This document shows, one piece after another, positions 1 through 6,171 of a stretch of DNA of 6,478 bases (its first letter is position 1; every line of letters begins with the position of its first letter). The translations under genes and the position numbers were made by a program. A model generated the notes under the pieces. It saw only the letters and a program-made list of their open reading frames with translations, did not search any database and was not told the origin of the DNA. This DNA is from Oscillospiraceae bacterium. GTDB lineage: Bacteria; Bacillota; Clostridia; Oscillospirales; Ruminococcaceae. Location of the stretch: NCBI GenBank assembly GCA_017483405.1, contig JAFUWP010000181.1, forward strand, positions 1-6,478. The letters are read 5' to 3'.

Positions 1-57
1 AATCCTGAACCCCTTCCCGAACAGGAAGATTCCGAACAAGGAGAGAATATATCATGA
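1..57 (+). CDS. C-terminal tail of an unknown upstream protein (partial, 5' end missing)
   Basis: Frame 1 is open from the first base and ends at TGA 55-57, giving the last 18 residues of a protein: NPEPLPEQEDSEQGENIS. The stop overlaps the ATG of the next gene as ATGA, which supports it being a real gene end in the same operon. The tail is Pro/Glu-rich and looks disordered, so the family cannot be named. Its PEPLPEQE segment matches PDPLPEQE in the 433-residue protein further along, with 23 of 24 bases identical, so the two proteins may share a linker module or be related. Confidence is limited because only 18 codons are visible. Confidence 0.6.
   Translation, partial: NPEPLPEQEDSEQGENIS
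38..43 (+). promoter_or_regulatory. Shine-Dalgarno site for the D-2-hydroxyacid dehydrogenase
   Basis: AAGGAG lies 10 nt before the ATG at 54, inside the last codons of the upstream gene. It is one of the two best-matching ribosome binding sites in the window and fixes the start at 54. Confidence 0.8.
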
Positions 58-1010
58 AGATTGTGATTCCTGATGGTGATACCCTCGCCCTTCCGGATAT
101 GAAAGCCCATATACTGGAAATCTTCTCGAAGTATGGCGAAGTTATCTGCAACGGCGCGACAAGCCCCGATGAAGTCGCCGGAAAAATCGGCGATGCGGAT
201 GCTGTTCTCTGCAATAAGACACCCATCACCAGAGAAGTGATACATCAATGCAAAAATCTGAAATATATCGGCTTATTCGCAACGGGGTATAATAATATTG
301 ATATTCCGGCGGCATCAGAAAGAAAGATTACCGTCTGCAATGCCGGAGAATATTCCACTCATGCAGTCGTACAGCATACGTTTGCATTGCTGTTCAGTCT
401 GGCCGGAAATCTGAATGCCTATCACAAGGCCGTCAGCCAAGGGGAATGGGAACGCAGTCAGGTATTTTCTTATTTTCCGTATCCGGTGCATGAGTTATAT
501 CAGAAAACAATCGGAATCATCGGTTACGGAAGTATCGGCCGGAATGTCGCAAAAGTTGCCGATGCCCTCGGAATGAGAGTTATCATCAATACCAGAACGA
601 AACCGGAATCCTGTCCGTTTGCACTGGTTTCTCAGGAAGAAATCTTCCGGCAGTCGGATGTTGTGACGATTCACTGTCCGCTGACGGAACAGACCGCAAA
701 TCTGATACGGAAAGAAACTTTGAACCTGATGAAACCTTCCGCCTATCTGATTAACACCGCAAGAGGCGGTATCGTCTGTGAGCAGGATTTAGCCGATGCC
801 CTCAATCAGGAAAAAATCGCCGGTGCTGGTCTGGATGTGCTCGTACAAGAGCCGATGTCTCCGGAAACACCTCTGAAATCTGCGAAAAACTGCCTGATTA
901 CTCCGCATATTGCATGGTCGGCGGTCGAAACCCGTGAAAGATTATTACAGATAGTTTCCGATAATCTCGAAGCCTATCTCGCAGGCAGTCCCAAAAATCA
1001 GGTAAATTAA
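54..1010 (+). CDS. D-2-hydroxyacid dehydrogenase, glycerate dehydrogenase/hydroxypyruvate reductase-like
   Basis: This 318-residue cytoplasmic enzyme has the usual length and layout of the NAD(P)-dependent D-isomer 2-hydroxyacid dehydrogenases, which reduce 2-keto acids to D-2-hydroxy acids. The split substrate domain covers about residues 1-100 and 290-318, with the TGYNNID motif near 77-83. The nucleotide-binding domain holds GYGSIG (157-162). The catalytic triad is visible: Arg237 in NTARGG, Glu266 in VQEP and His285 in TPHIAW. The TPHIAW block and neighbouring ETRERLL resemble glycerate dehydrogenases, but hydroxypyruvate, glyoxylate or an aromatic 2-keto acid are all possible substrates. 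After the second beta strand the sequence reads NTRTK (179-183) with no acidic residue, which suggests NADPH rather than NADH (inference). The start has a strong Shine-Dalgarno site and overlaps the previous stop. The 23-bp gap to proB points to co-transcription. Confidence 0.9.
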   Translation: MKIVIPDGDTLALPDMKAHILEIFSKYGEVICNGATSPDEVAGKIGDADAVLCNKTPITREVIHQCKNLKYIGLFATGYNNIDIPAASERKITVCNAGEYSTHAVVQHTFALLFSLAGNLNAYHKAVSQGEWERSQVFSYFPYPVHELYQKTIGIIGYGSIGRNVAKVADALGMRVIINTRTKPESCPFALVSQEEIFRQSDVVTIHCPLTEQTANLIRKETLNLMKPSAYLINTARGGIVCEQDLADALNQEKIAGAGLDVLVQEPMSPETPLKSAKNCLITPHIAWSAVETRERLLQIVSDNLEAYLAGSPKNQVN

Positions 1011-1033
1011 CAAGAAAGGCAAGAATAAATTTT

Positions 1034-1828
1034 ATGATAGATTTAAGAAATAAAAAGCGTATTGTGATTAAATTAGGTACTTCCACATTGGCACATAAAA
1101 CCGGAAAGCTCAATATCCGCCGGATGACGAATTTAACCAGAGTGCTGGCAGATTTGCAGAATGCCGGTCATGAAATCATTCTGGTTTCGTCCGGTGCGGT
1201 CGGACTGGGAGTCGGCAAGCTCAATCTGAAAGAGCGTCCGAAGGATACCCCCTCGAAACAGGCCGCCGCCGCTGTCGGTCAGTGCGAACTGATGCATATC
1301 TATGATGAAATGTTCGCGAAATATGGCATCACCGTAGCACAGATTCTCCTGACCAAAACGATTATCAGTTCTCCTGACAGAGTCGATAACGTCCGCAATG
1401 CCATTGATGCGCTGACGGAACTCGGCGTGATTCCGATTGTGAATGAAAATGATACTGTCGCTATTGATGAACTGGAACTCGAAATCGGCGAAAATGATTC
1501 ACTTTCCGCGCTTGTGGCATCTATCGCAGGTGCGGAGGCCTTAATTATCCTGTCGGATATTGATGGTCTGTATTCAGATGACCCGCACCGGAATGAAAAT
1601 GCAAAAATCATCTCGGTTGTCGAGAAGATTGACGAACATATTGAAGAAATCGCCGGAGGCGCAGGGAGCAAATTAGGTTCGGGCGGTATGGCCACAAAAA
1701 TCAATGCCGCGAAAATTGCAACATCCGCCGGCGTGGATATGATTATCATGAACGGTAAGAATCCGGAAGATTTATACAGATTATTTGACGGCGAAGAACT
1801 CGGAACATATTTTCCGGCTTCTAAATAA
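1034..1828 (+). CDS. proB: Glutamate 5-kinase, short form without PUA domain
   Basis: ProB phosphorylates L-glutamate to gamma-glutamyl phosphate with ATP, the first step of proline synthesis, in the cytoplasm. The 264 residues form one amino acid kinase domain. Visible motifs are VIKLGTSTL (11-19), VSSGAVGLG (51-59), NENDTVA (137-143, glutamate-binding region), LSDIDGLYSDDP (173-184) and GSGGMATK (215-222, nucleotide site). The protein stops at GTYFPASK, about where the kinase domain of E. coli ProB (about 367 residues) ends, so the C-terminal PUA domain is absent. No frame disruption is seen there, so this is a natural short form. The ATG at 1034 places the first beta strand (RIVIKLG) correctly, but its Shine-Dalgarno match (AAAGG, 1015-1019) is 14 nt away and probably weak. 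Feedback inhibition by proline is known for the family but cannot be read from this sequence. proA follows after 28 bp. Confidence 0.96.
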   Translation: MIDLRNKKRIVIKLGTSTLAHKTGKLNIRRMTNLTRVLADLQNAGHEIILVSSGAVGLGVGKLNLKERPKDTPSKQAAAAVGQCELMHIYDEMFAKYGITVAQILLTKTIISSPDRVDNVRNAIDALTELGVIPIVNENDTVAIDELELEIGENDSLSALVASIAGAEALIILSDIDGLYSDDPHRNENAKIISVVEKIDEHIEEIAGGAGSKLGSGGMATKINAAKIATSAGVDMIIMNGKNPEDLYRLFDGEELGTYFPASK

Positions 1829-1840
1829 CAGAAATCCGCA

Positions 1841-1848
1841 GAGAGGGG
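1841..1848 (+). promoter_or_regulatory. Shine-Dalgarno site that fixes the proA start
   Basis: GAGAGGGG lies 8 nt before the ATG at 1857, in the 28-bp gap after proB. It favours the start at 1857 over the in-frame ATG at 1785, which lies inside proB and would add 24 residues with no family resemblance. Confidence 0.75.
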
Positions 1849-1856
1849 AATTTATC

Positions 1857-3107
1857 ATGAATTATATGGAAGAATTAGGCCAGAAGGCCAAACAGGCAAG
1901 CTATTCCGCGGCCAGTGCCGGAACAGTGCTCAAGAATCAGGCACTGAAAGCCATTTCCGAAGCTTTGATTCAGAATACTGGCAAAATTATCGAAGCCAAT
2001 CAGAAAGATATGGAAAATGCGGTTCAGAATAATATGACTCCGGCCATGCAGGACAGACTGAAACTCGATGAAAAACGCATTCAGGCGATTGCCAATGCCG
2101 TTCTGAAAGTAGTCGCTCTGGATGACCCTGTCGGCGAAGAAGTCAAGGGATGGCTTCGTCCGAACGGTTTGAGAATCCGTCAGGTGCGCGTACCGATGGG
2201 CGTTATCGGAATTATTTTTGAATCCCGTCCGAATGTTACTGTTGATGCCGCTGTACTCTGCCTGAAAGCCGGAAATGCAGTTATCCTCCGCGGCGGAAAA
2301 GAAGCCATCAATTCTAATCTCTGTTTGGTGAAGGTCATGCAGGAGGCACTTGTCAGTGTCGGACTGCCTGCGGAACTGGTTCAGCTGGTCGAAAAGACTG
2401 ACAGGGAAACTGCCGCCGATATGATGAAATTAAATGGCTATCTGGATGTTCTGATTCCCAGAGGCGGTGCAGGTCTGATTCAGGCCGTTGTCAAGCAGGC
2501 AACCGTTCCAGTTATCGAAACCGGTGCAGGAAACTGCCATGTCTATATTGATGAATCCGCTGAACCCGAAATGGCTGTCAGCATTGCCGATAACGCAAAA
2601 ACTCAGCGTCCTTCCGTCTGCAATGCGATTGAAACTCTCCTGATTCATAAGAATATCGCGGAAAGCATTCTGCCCGAAATCAAAAAAGCGTTCGATAAGC
2701 ATGAAGTTATCATTCACGGATGCGGAATCACTAAAAAAATTCTCGGTGACTGCGTGATTCCCGTGACAGAAGAAGATTATTTCAAGGAATACGGCAATTA
2801 TGAAATTGCAGTCCGGATTGTGGATTCTGTTGAAGATGCTGTTTCGCATATCCAGAAATACAGTACAAATCATCCAGAAGCTATCATCACCCAGAACATG
2901 AACAATGCAGAATATTTCCTGAATCATGTAAACTCTGCGGCGGTTTATGTGAATGCATCCACCAGATTCACCGATGGGGAAGAATTCGGTTTCGGCGCGG
3001 AAATCGGCATTTCTACGCAGAAACTCCATGCGAGAGGGCCTATGGGTCTGCTCGCCCTGACCACAACACAATACAGAATTACCGGAAACGGCCAAATCAG
3101 AGGTTGA
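1857..3107 (+). CDS. proA: Glutamate-5-semialdehyde dehydrogenase (gamma-glutamyl phosphate reductase)
   Basis: ProA reduces gamma-glutamyl phosphate with NADPH to glutamate-5-semialdehyde, which cyclises to pyrroline-5-carboxylate, the substrate of ProC. From the ATG at 1857 it is 416 residues, the normal family length. Characteristic blocks in order are RVPMGVIGIIFESRPNVT (111-128), LKAGNAVILRGGKEA (136-150, cofactor region), LIPRGGAGLI (199-208), PVIETGAGNCHVY (218-230) and the catalytic cysteine Cys255 in QRPSVCNAIETLL. The EFGFGAEIGISTQKLHARGPMGL block (starting at 376) closes the domain. The gene follows proB directly, as expected because the labile gamma-glutamyl phosphate is passed from ProB to ProA (family knowledge). 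No proC is present in the window. The frame is intact and nothing is missing. Confidence 0.97.
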   Translation: MNYMEELGQKAKQASYSAASAGTVLKNQALKAISEALIQNTGKIIEANQKDMENAVQNNMTPAMQDRLKLDEKRIQAIANAVLKVVALDDPVGEEVKGWLRPNGLRIRQVRVPMGVIGIIFESRPNVTVDAAVLCLKAGNAVILRGGKEAINSNLCLVKVMQEALVSVGLPAELVQLVEKTDRETAADMMKLNGYLDVLIPRGGAGLIQAVVKQATVPVIETGAGNCHVYIDESAEPEMAVSIADNAKTQRPSVCNAIETLLIHKNIAESILPEIKKAFDKHEVIIHGCGITKKILGDCVIPVTEEDYFKEYGNYEIAVRIVDSVEDAVSHIQKYSTNHPEAIITQNMNNAEYFLNHVNSAAVYVNASTRFTDGEEFGFGAEIGISTQKLHARGPMGLLALTTTQYRITGNGQIRG

Positions 3108-3116
3108 TAATATCTT

Positions 3117-4418
3117 ATGAAAAGAGAACTCCATGATTTGCTTCGTAATTTAGTGGATGATTCTGACCTTCCGCCTTCTCCGGAAATCTCCGTCAGTGAG
3201 GAATCCCGTCAGAAAGTGGATGCTATCGTTGAAAAAATGAATCGGGAACAGGCTTCTGCGCCGACAGTTCCGAAACCCGTCTATGATGCACCGCCGTCAA
3301 GAAAACGTCCGCCGGTAGTCACACCCGACCCCGTAAGCCATTTTTCAGAAGAACCTTCTCAGAATCCGGTTGTCCGGATGCATGACAGACTTCTTGGGGA
3401 TGCCCTTCCTCAGCCGGATTTCGAGAGAAAACCGGTTTCCGATGCAGAACAGAAACATAAAAAATCAAAACATAAGAAACGCAAAAAAACAAAAGCCGAA
3501 ACTGCTCCGGAAACTGCAAAGCCGAAAAAGAATTTTCATATCGAAATCAGAGACGAACTTCCGTCGGATGTTCCCAGAGATACCAGCATCGCCGACCGCC
3601 TGAAACAGGAAAAATTAGAGGCGGTTCTGGCCGCAACGCCGCCGCGGACTCCCGAACAAATCCGGAAAGACAAAATCCGCAGACGCGCCGAGGAAATCCG
3701 CAGAAAAATGAAACAGGCCGTTCTTCCGCCTGACCCCCTTCCCGAACAGGAAATTCCTGAACCGGAAGAAGAAATTCCGGCTTGGGAAGATGCACTCTCG
3801 GAATTTTCCAAGATTGCAGAAACCGAACATTCCGCCCAGCTTAAATTTCTGCGCGAAACCGAAAGTCCGGAACTTCCGGCCTTATCGGAGATGCCTGAAA
3901 TTCCGGCCGCTTCCCGTGAAGATGCCGGCTTGAAACAGATGTCGGAAAGGCTCAGTGATGTGACTCTGGAAGAATCGGAAACTGCTGGTACGGAATTTTC
4001 TGAAACGGAATCTTCCAGAAAATCCGGAAAGAAAAATAAAAAATCCAAAAAGCATAAAAAATCACAGAAAAATAAAAAAATGGCGAAAAAAGGCTTTATC
4101 GGCAGGATTTTCGCTTTCTGGGAGAAGGTTTTCACACGCGATACCGCACATATCAAAGAACCAAGTCCGAAGGAATTACCTGTTCCGAATCCGGAAGTTT
4201 CTGAACCCGAAGAAGAACCTGTATTCTATCAGCCGCCCGAAAAGGTGACGGAAGTACATATCCGGCCGGAACAGCCGCCCGAAGAACAGGAAATGAATCT
4301 GGATTTCAGCGTGACAGCGACATTCAGAACGGTTTCCATGCAGGCTGTCAGGCCGAAAGAAAAAAAGAAAGTTCCCGTTTCCAGAAAGAAACGGAAAAAC
4401 CATCATAAGGAGAATTGA
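3117..4418 (+). CDS. Uncharacterised Lys/Glu/Pro-rich, probably disordered protein
   Basis: I do not recognise this 433-residue protein. It is dominated by Lys, Glu, Pro and Ser, with one Trp in each of two short segments and no signal peptide or transmembrane helix. Segments in order: a short N-terminal helix-like part (1-43); a Pro-rich linker (48-106); a first basic patch (113-126, KHKKSKHKKRKKTK) extending to 138; a possible charged helix (156-202) rich in Arg/Lys; an acidic Pro/Glu linker (203-300); a second basic patch (301-325); an amphipathic aromatic segment GFIGRIFAFWEKVF (326-339); a second acidic Pro/Glu stretch (349-393); and a basic C terminus (413-431). The polybasic patch next to the amphipathic segment could bind membranes or nucleic acid (inference). 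The open frame is long, uses the same codons as its neighbours, and fits tightly between proA and tyrA, so it is a real gene. Its Shine-Dalgarno match (AGAGG, 3099-3103) lies 13 nt upstream within the proA end, suggesting modest or coupled translation. Confidence 0.85.
   Translation: MKRELHDLLRNLVDDSDLPPSPEISVSEESRQKVDAIVEKMNREQASAPTVPKPVYDAPPSRKRPPVVTPDPVSHFSEEPSQNPVVRMHDRLLGDALPQPDFERKPVSDAEQKHKKSKHKKRKKTKAETAPETAKPKKNFHIEIRDELPSDVPRDTSIADRLKQEKLEAVLAATPPRTPEQIRKDKIRRRAEEIRRKMKQAVLPPDPLPEQEIPEPEEEIPAWEDALSEFSKIAETEHSAQLKFLRETESPELPALSEMPEIPAASREDAGLKQMSERLSDVTLEESETAGTEFSETESSRKSGKKNKKSKKHKKSQKNKKMAKKGFIGRIFAFWEKVFTRDTAHIKEPSPKELPVPNPEVSEPEEEPVFYQPPEKVTEVHIRPEQPPEEQEMNLDFSVTATFRTVSMQAVRPKEKKKVPVSRKKRKNHHKEN
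3729..3752 (+). repeat. 24-nt in-frame repeat of the segment at 4-27
   Basis: This stretch encodes PDPLPEQE (residues 205-212 of the 433-residue protein) and matches bases 4-27, which encode PEPLPEQE at the end of the upstream gene, at 23 of 24 positions. The only mismatch is A at position 6 versus C at 3734. The last 18 bases, CCCCTTCCCGAACAGGAA, are identical. Both copies are read in the same codon phase. Recent duplication or a shared linker module is likely; convergence of low-complexity sequence is the alternative. Confidence 0.75.
4017..4091 (+). other. A-rich tract encoding the second polylysine patch
   Basis: The coding strand becomes strikingly A-rich here because residues 301-325 of the unknown protein are mostly Lys with some Asn, Ser and His. 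It contains runs of seven A (4074-4080) and six A (4086-4091). The frame reads through intact as AAA codons, so it is a coding low-complexity region and not a gap between genes. Such runs are potential slippage sites. Confidence 0.7.
4407..4412 (+). promoter_or_regulatory. Shine-Dalgarno site that fixes the tyrA start
   Basis: AAGGAG lies 11 nt before the ATG at 4424, inside the last codons of the preceding gene. The in-frame TTG at 4415 is only 2 nt from it, too close to be used, so the ATG at 4424 is the start. Confidence 0.8.
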
Positions 4419-4423
4419 TAACT

Positions 4424-5308
4424 ATGAAGATTCTGGTTGCCGGATTAGGCTTAATCGGCGGTTCGCTCTGCAAGGCGATTCACGCTTATACTGACCATGC
4501 TGTTTACGGATGGAACAGAACAAAGGCTGTTGCCGAAAAAGCTCTCGCGGAACATGTTATTGATGAAATCGCTGGAGATGACTGCTCCGGCTTTGATATG
4601 ATTATTACTTCGCTCTATCCGGATTTGACAAGAAAATGGGTCAGAAATCATATCGGAACGATGCAGAAAAATGCTATCGTTCTGGATGTCACCGGCGTAA
4701 AGACTGACCTCCCCAAAGAAATGACGGAACTCTGTGATGCGCATGGTGTGCATTATCTGAGTACCCATCCGATGGCCGGTAAGGAAAGAGCCGGCTTCGA
4801 TGTTTCGGATGAGAATCTGTTTCAGGGGGCGAATTTCATCATGACACCCCTTCCCGAAACGCCGAAATCTATCATCGCACAGGTGCAAAATTTCGCGCAT
4901 CAGGTAGGTTTCCGGAAATTTGTCATCACGACTCCGGAAATGCATGACAGAATGATTGCCTATACCTCTCAGCTCGCACATGTGGTATCGAGTTCCTACG
5001 TGCAAAGCCCTGAAATTCAGTTCGAGAGCGGATTTTCCGGCGGAAGTTTTCAGGATATGACCCGCATCGCAACCATGAATGAGGATATGTGGGCAGATTT
5101 ATTCATGGAAAATCAGGAGAGTCTGTCCTATGAACTGGATATTCTGATTCAGCATTTGCAGGATTATCAGAAAGCACTCGCCGATAAGGACAGAGATGCT
5201 GTTTATGCGCTCATCCGTGACGGAAGACTCCGCAAAGAACAGAATCTCAAAAACAGAAGAAATTCTCCCACCGTGATTGATTTAACCAAGAAAGAGAGTA
5301 ACTCATGA
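4424..5308 (+). CDS. tyrA: Prephenate dehydrogenase, monofunctional
   Basis: TyrA oxidatively decarboxylates prephenate to 4-hydroxyphenylpyruvate, the tyrosine precursor, normally with NAD+. From the ATG at 4424 it is 294 residues, close to the usual length for a stand-alone enzyme. The N-terminal Rossmann domain has GLGLIGGS (7-14). The substrate-site blocks are DVTGVKTDL (88-96), THPMAGKE (114-121, with His115), HDRMIAYTSQLAHV (174-187, with His174 and His186) and GGSFQDMTRIA (206-216, with Arg214). There is no fused chorismate mutase and no C-terminal ACT domain, so tyrosine feedback through an ACT domain is not expected. The residue often serine in the DxxSxK motif is Gly91 here. After the helical domain comes a short polar tail (272-294). 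The gene lies 5 bp after the unknown gene and its stop overlaps the start of the SPFH gene. Confidence 0.94.
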   Translation: MKILVAGLGLIGGSLCKAIHAYTDHAVYGWNRTKAVAEKALAEHVIDEIAGDDCSGFDMIITSLYPDLTRKWVRNHIGTMQKNAIVLDVTGVKTDLPKEMTELCDAHGVHYLSTHPMAGKERAGFDVSDENLFQGANFIMTPLPETPKSIIAQVQNFAHQVGFRKFVITTPEMHDRMIAYTSQLAHVVSSSYVQSPEIQFESGFSGGSFQDMTRIATMNEDMWADLFMENQESLSYELDILIQHLQDYQKALADKDRDAVYALIRDGRLRKEQNLKNRRNSPTVIDLTKKESNS

Positions 5309-6171
5309 GCAAAGGCAAAACAAAAGCAATTGTTACCGGTGTCGTGATTGCACTGGCTGTACTGTTTGTCGGCGGAAATGCGGCAACTGTCGTTCCGGCC
5401 GGACATACCGGCGTTGTCGTGACGCTCGGACAGGTATCGCAGAACGTCCTGAGCGAAGGCTTTCACTTCAAAGCACCGTTCATCCAGAATGTGCAGAACG
5501 TCTCGAATAAGATTCAGGTTTATGAAGCACCGGCATCGGCAGTCTCGAAGGATTTGCAGACGGTCAGCAGTACCATTGCGGTCAATTACAGATTGGTTTC
5601 CAACATGTCCGCACAGATGTATCAGAATGTCGGCACGGATTATCAGACTGTCTTAATCACGCCCGTTGTGCAGGAGTGCATGAAGGCCGCTACTGCCAAA
5701 TATACCGCAGAAGAACTGATTACCAAACGTACCGCAGTCGGCGATGAAGTCAAGACCGAACTCGATACCAAACTGAATGATTACGGAATCTATATCGAAA
5801 AGTTTAATATCGTCAATTTTGATTTCTCTGCTGAATTCAATGCCGCTATCGAGGCCAAGCAGGTCGCTGAACAGAATCTCATCAAGACCCAGACCGAACA
5901 GAAACAGCAGATTGTCATCGCCGAAGCCGAAGCCAAAAAGAAAGTCATCGCCGCCAATGCCGAAGCCGAAGCCATCCGCGCCAAAGCCGAAGCGCAGGCC
6001 GATGCTAACAAGAAAATTGAAGAATCTCTCTCCAATAAAGTCCTGATGTACAATCAGATTGAAAAATGGGACGGTGTTATGCCGAAAGTTACCAGCGGAA
6101 ACAATAGTTCTCTCATGATTGATGTCCCTATTGAGGAAAATAATAGCTATATACCGGATAACGGAGAATGA
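5305..6171 (+). CDS. SPFH/prohibitin-family membrane protein
   Basis: This 288-residue protein belongs to the stomatin/prohibitin/flotillin/HflK-C superfamily, whose members form large membrane-associated rings or scaffolds. A positively charged start (MSKGKTK) precedes one membrane helix (about 8-24). The SPFH domain follows, opening with VVPAGHTGVVVTLGQV (29-44) and EGFHFKAPFIQNV (51-63). A long Ala/Glu/Lys-rich coiled coil covers about 180-243 and includes two AEAEA units. The segment IEKWDGVMPKV (252-262) is typical of prohibitin-like proteins near the C terminus. The positive-inside rule predicts the N terminus in the cytoplasm and the bulk outside the membrane. No HflK partner or NfeD-like gene is visible. 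The start at 5305 overlaps the tyrA stop as ATGA, with GAGAG (5294-5298) 6 nt upstream. The partner and physiological role cannot be derived from sequence. The link to amino acid synthesis genes may be positional only. Confidence 0.9.
   Translation: MSKGKTKAIVTGVVIALAVLFVGGNAATVVPAGHTGVVVTLGQVSQNVLSEGFHFKAPFIQNVQNVSNKIQVYEAPASAVSKDLQTVSSTIAVNYRLVSNMSAQMYQNVGTDYQTVLITPVVQECMKAATAKYTAEELITKRTAVGDEVKTELDTKLNDYGIYIEKFNIVNFDFSAEFNAAIEAKQVAEQNLIKTQTEQKQQIVIAEAEAKKKVIAANAEAEAIRAKAEAQADANKKIEESLSNKVLMYNQIEKWDGVMPKVTSGNNSSLMIDVPIEENNSYIPDNGE
5914..5994 (+). repeat. Degenerate coding repeats in the SPFH coiled coil
   Basis: GCCGAAGCCGAAGCC occurs at 5920-5934 and 5959-5973 (39 nt, 13 residues apart), and GTCATCGCC at 5914-5922 and 5944-5952. 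A partial third copy, GCCGAAGCG, is at 5986-5994. They encode the Ala-Glu pattern of the prohibitin coiled coil (residues 204-230). The repetition follows from the protein pattern and codon preference, so it is probably not a separate element. Confidence 0.7.
6163..6166 (+). promoter_or_regulatory. GGAG site bearing on the start of the last gene
   Basis: GGAG is only 1 nt from the ATG at 6168 but 10 nt from the in-frame GTG at 6177, a normal distance. The start of the last gene is therefore either the ATG, through stop-start coupling, or the GTG by direct ribosome binding. An in-frame TAA at 6159-6161 rules out any start further upstream. Confidence 0.45.

Noticed and set aside
1011..1033. 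Possible promoter or terminator in the gap between the dehydrogenase and proB
   Set aside because: Only 23 bp, no hairpin with T run, and no -35/-10 pair with proper spacing that could be separated from coding sequence.
1300..1749. Reverse-strand open frame opposite proB
   Set aside because: Ser/Ile-rich shadow of the conserved kinase domain, without context or recognisable sequence.
1785..1856. Longer ProA start at ATG 1785 (24 extra residues)
   Set aside because: It overlaps the end of proB, the extension has no ProA-like sequence, and the ATG at 1857 has a good Shine-Dalgarno site and gives the normal 416-residue length.
1829..1856. Possible attenuator or riboswitch between proB and proA
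   Set aside because: The 28-bp gap is fully accounted for by a Shine-Dalgarno site and spacer; there is no room for a structured element.
2430..3134. Reverse-strand open frame (234 codons) opposite proA
   Set aside because: It lies almost wholly within well-conserved proA and its translation shows no recognisable domain; it is a codon-bias shadow.
3536..4156. Long reverse-strand open frame (206 codons) opposite the unknown protein, plus several shorter ones nearby
   Set aside because: They mirror the Lys/Glu/Pro/Ser codons of the + strand gene and give Ser/Phe-rich low-complexity translations. They would run against a tightly packed operon.
3170..4300. Very frequent CCGGAA/TTCCGG words, considered as a protein-binding or uptake-type motif
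   Set aside because: They fall in phase with Pro-Glu, Ser-Gly and Gly-Asn/Lys codons and also occur throughout the other genes, so codon preference explains them.
4080..4418. Internal in-frame ATG at 4080 as the start of a shorter product
   Set aside because: No Shine-Dalgarno sequence precedes it, only an A-rich stretch, so a separate small protein is not supported.
4415..4423. TTG start for TyrA at 4415
   Set aside because: It is only 2 nt from AAGGAG, whereas ATG 4424 has proper spacing and begins directly with the Rossmann strand MKILVAGLG.
4847..4858. Third copy of CCCCTTCCCGAA inside tyrA
   Set aside because: Only 12 bases encoding PLPE with the organism's preferred codons, and neighbouring residues differ; coincidence is a sufficient explanation, unlike the 24-nt match.
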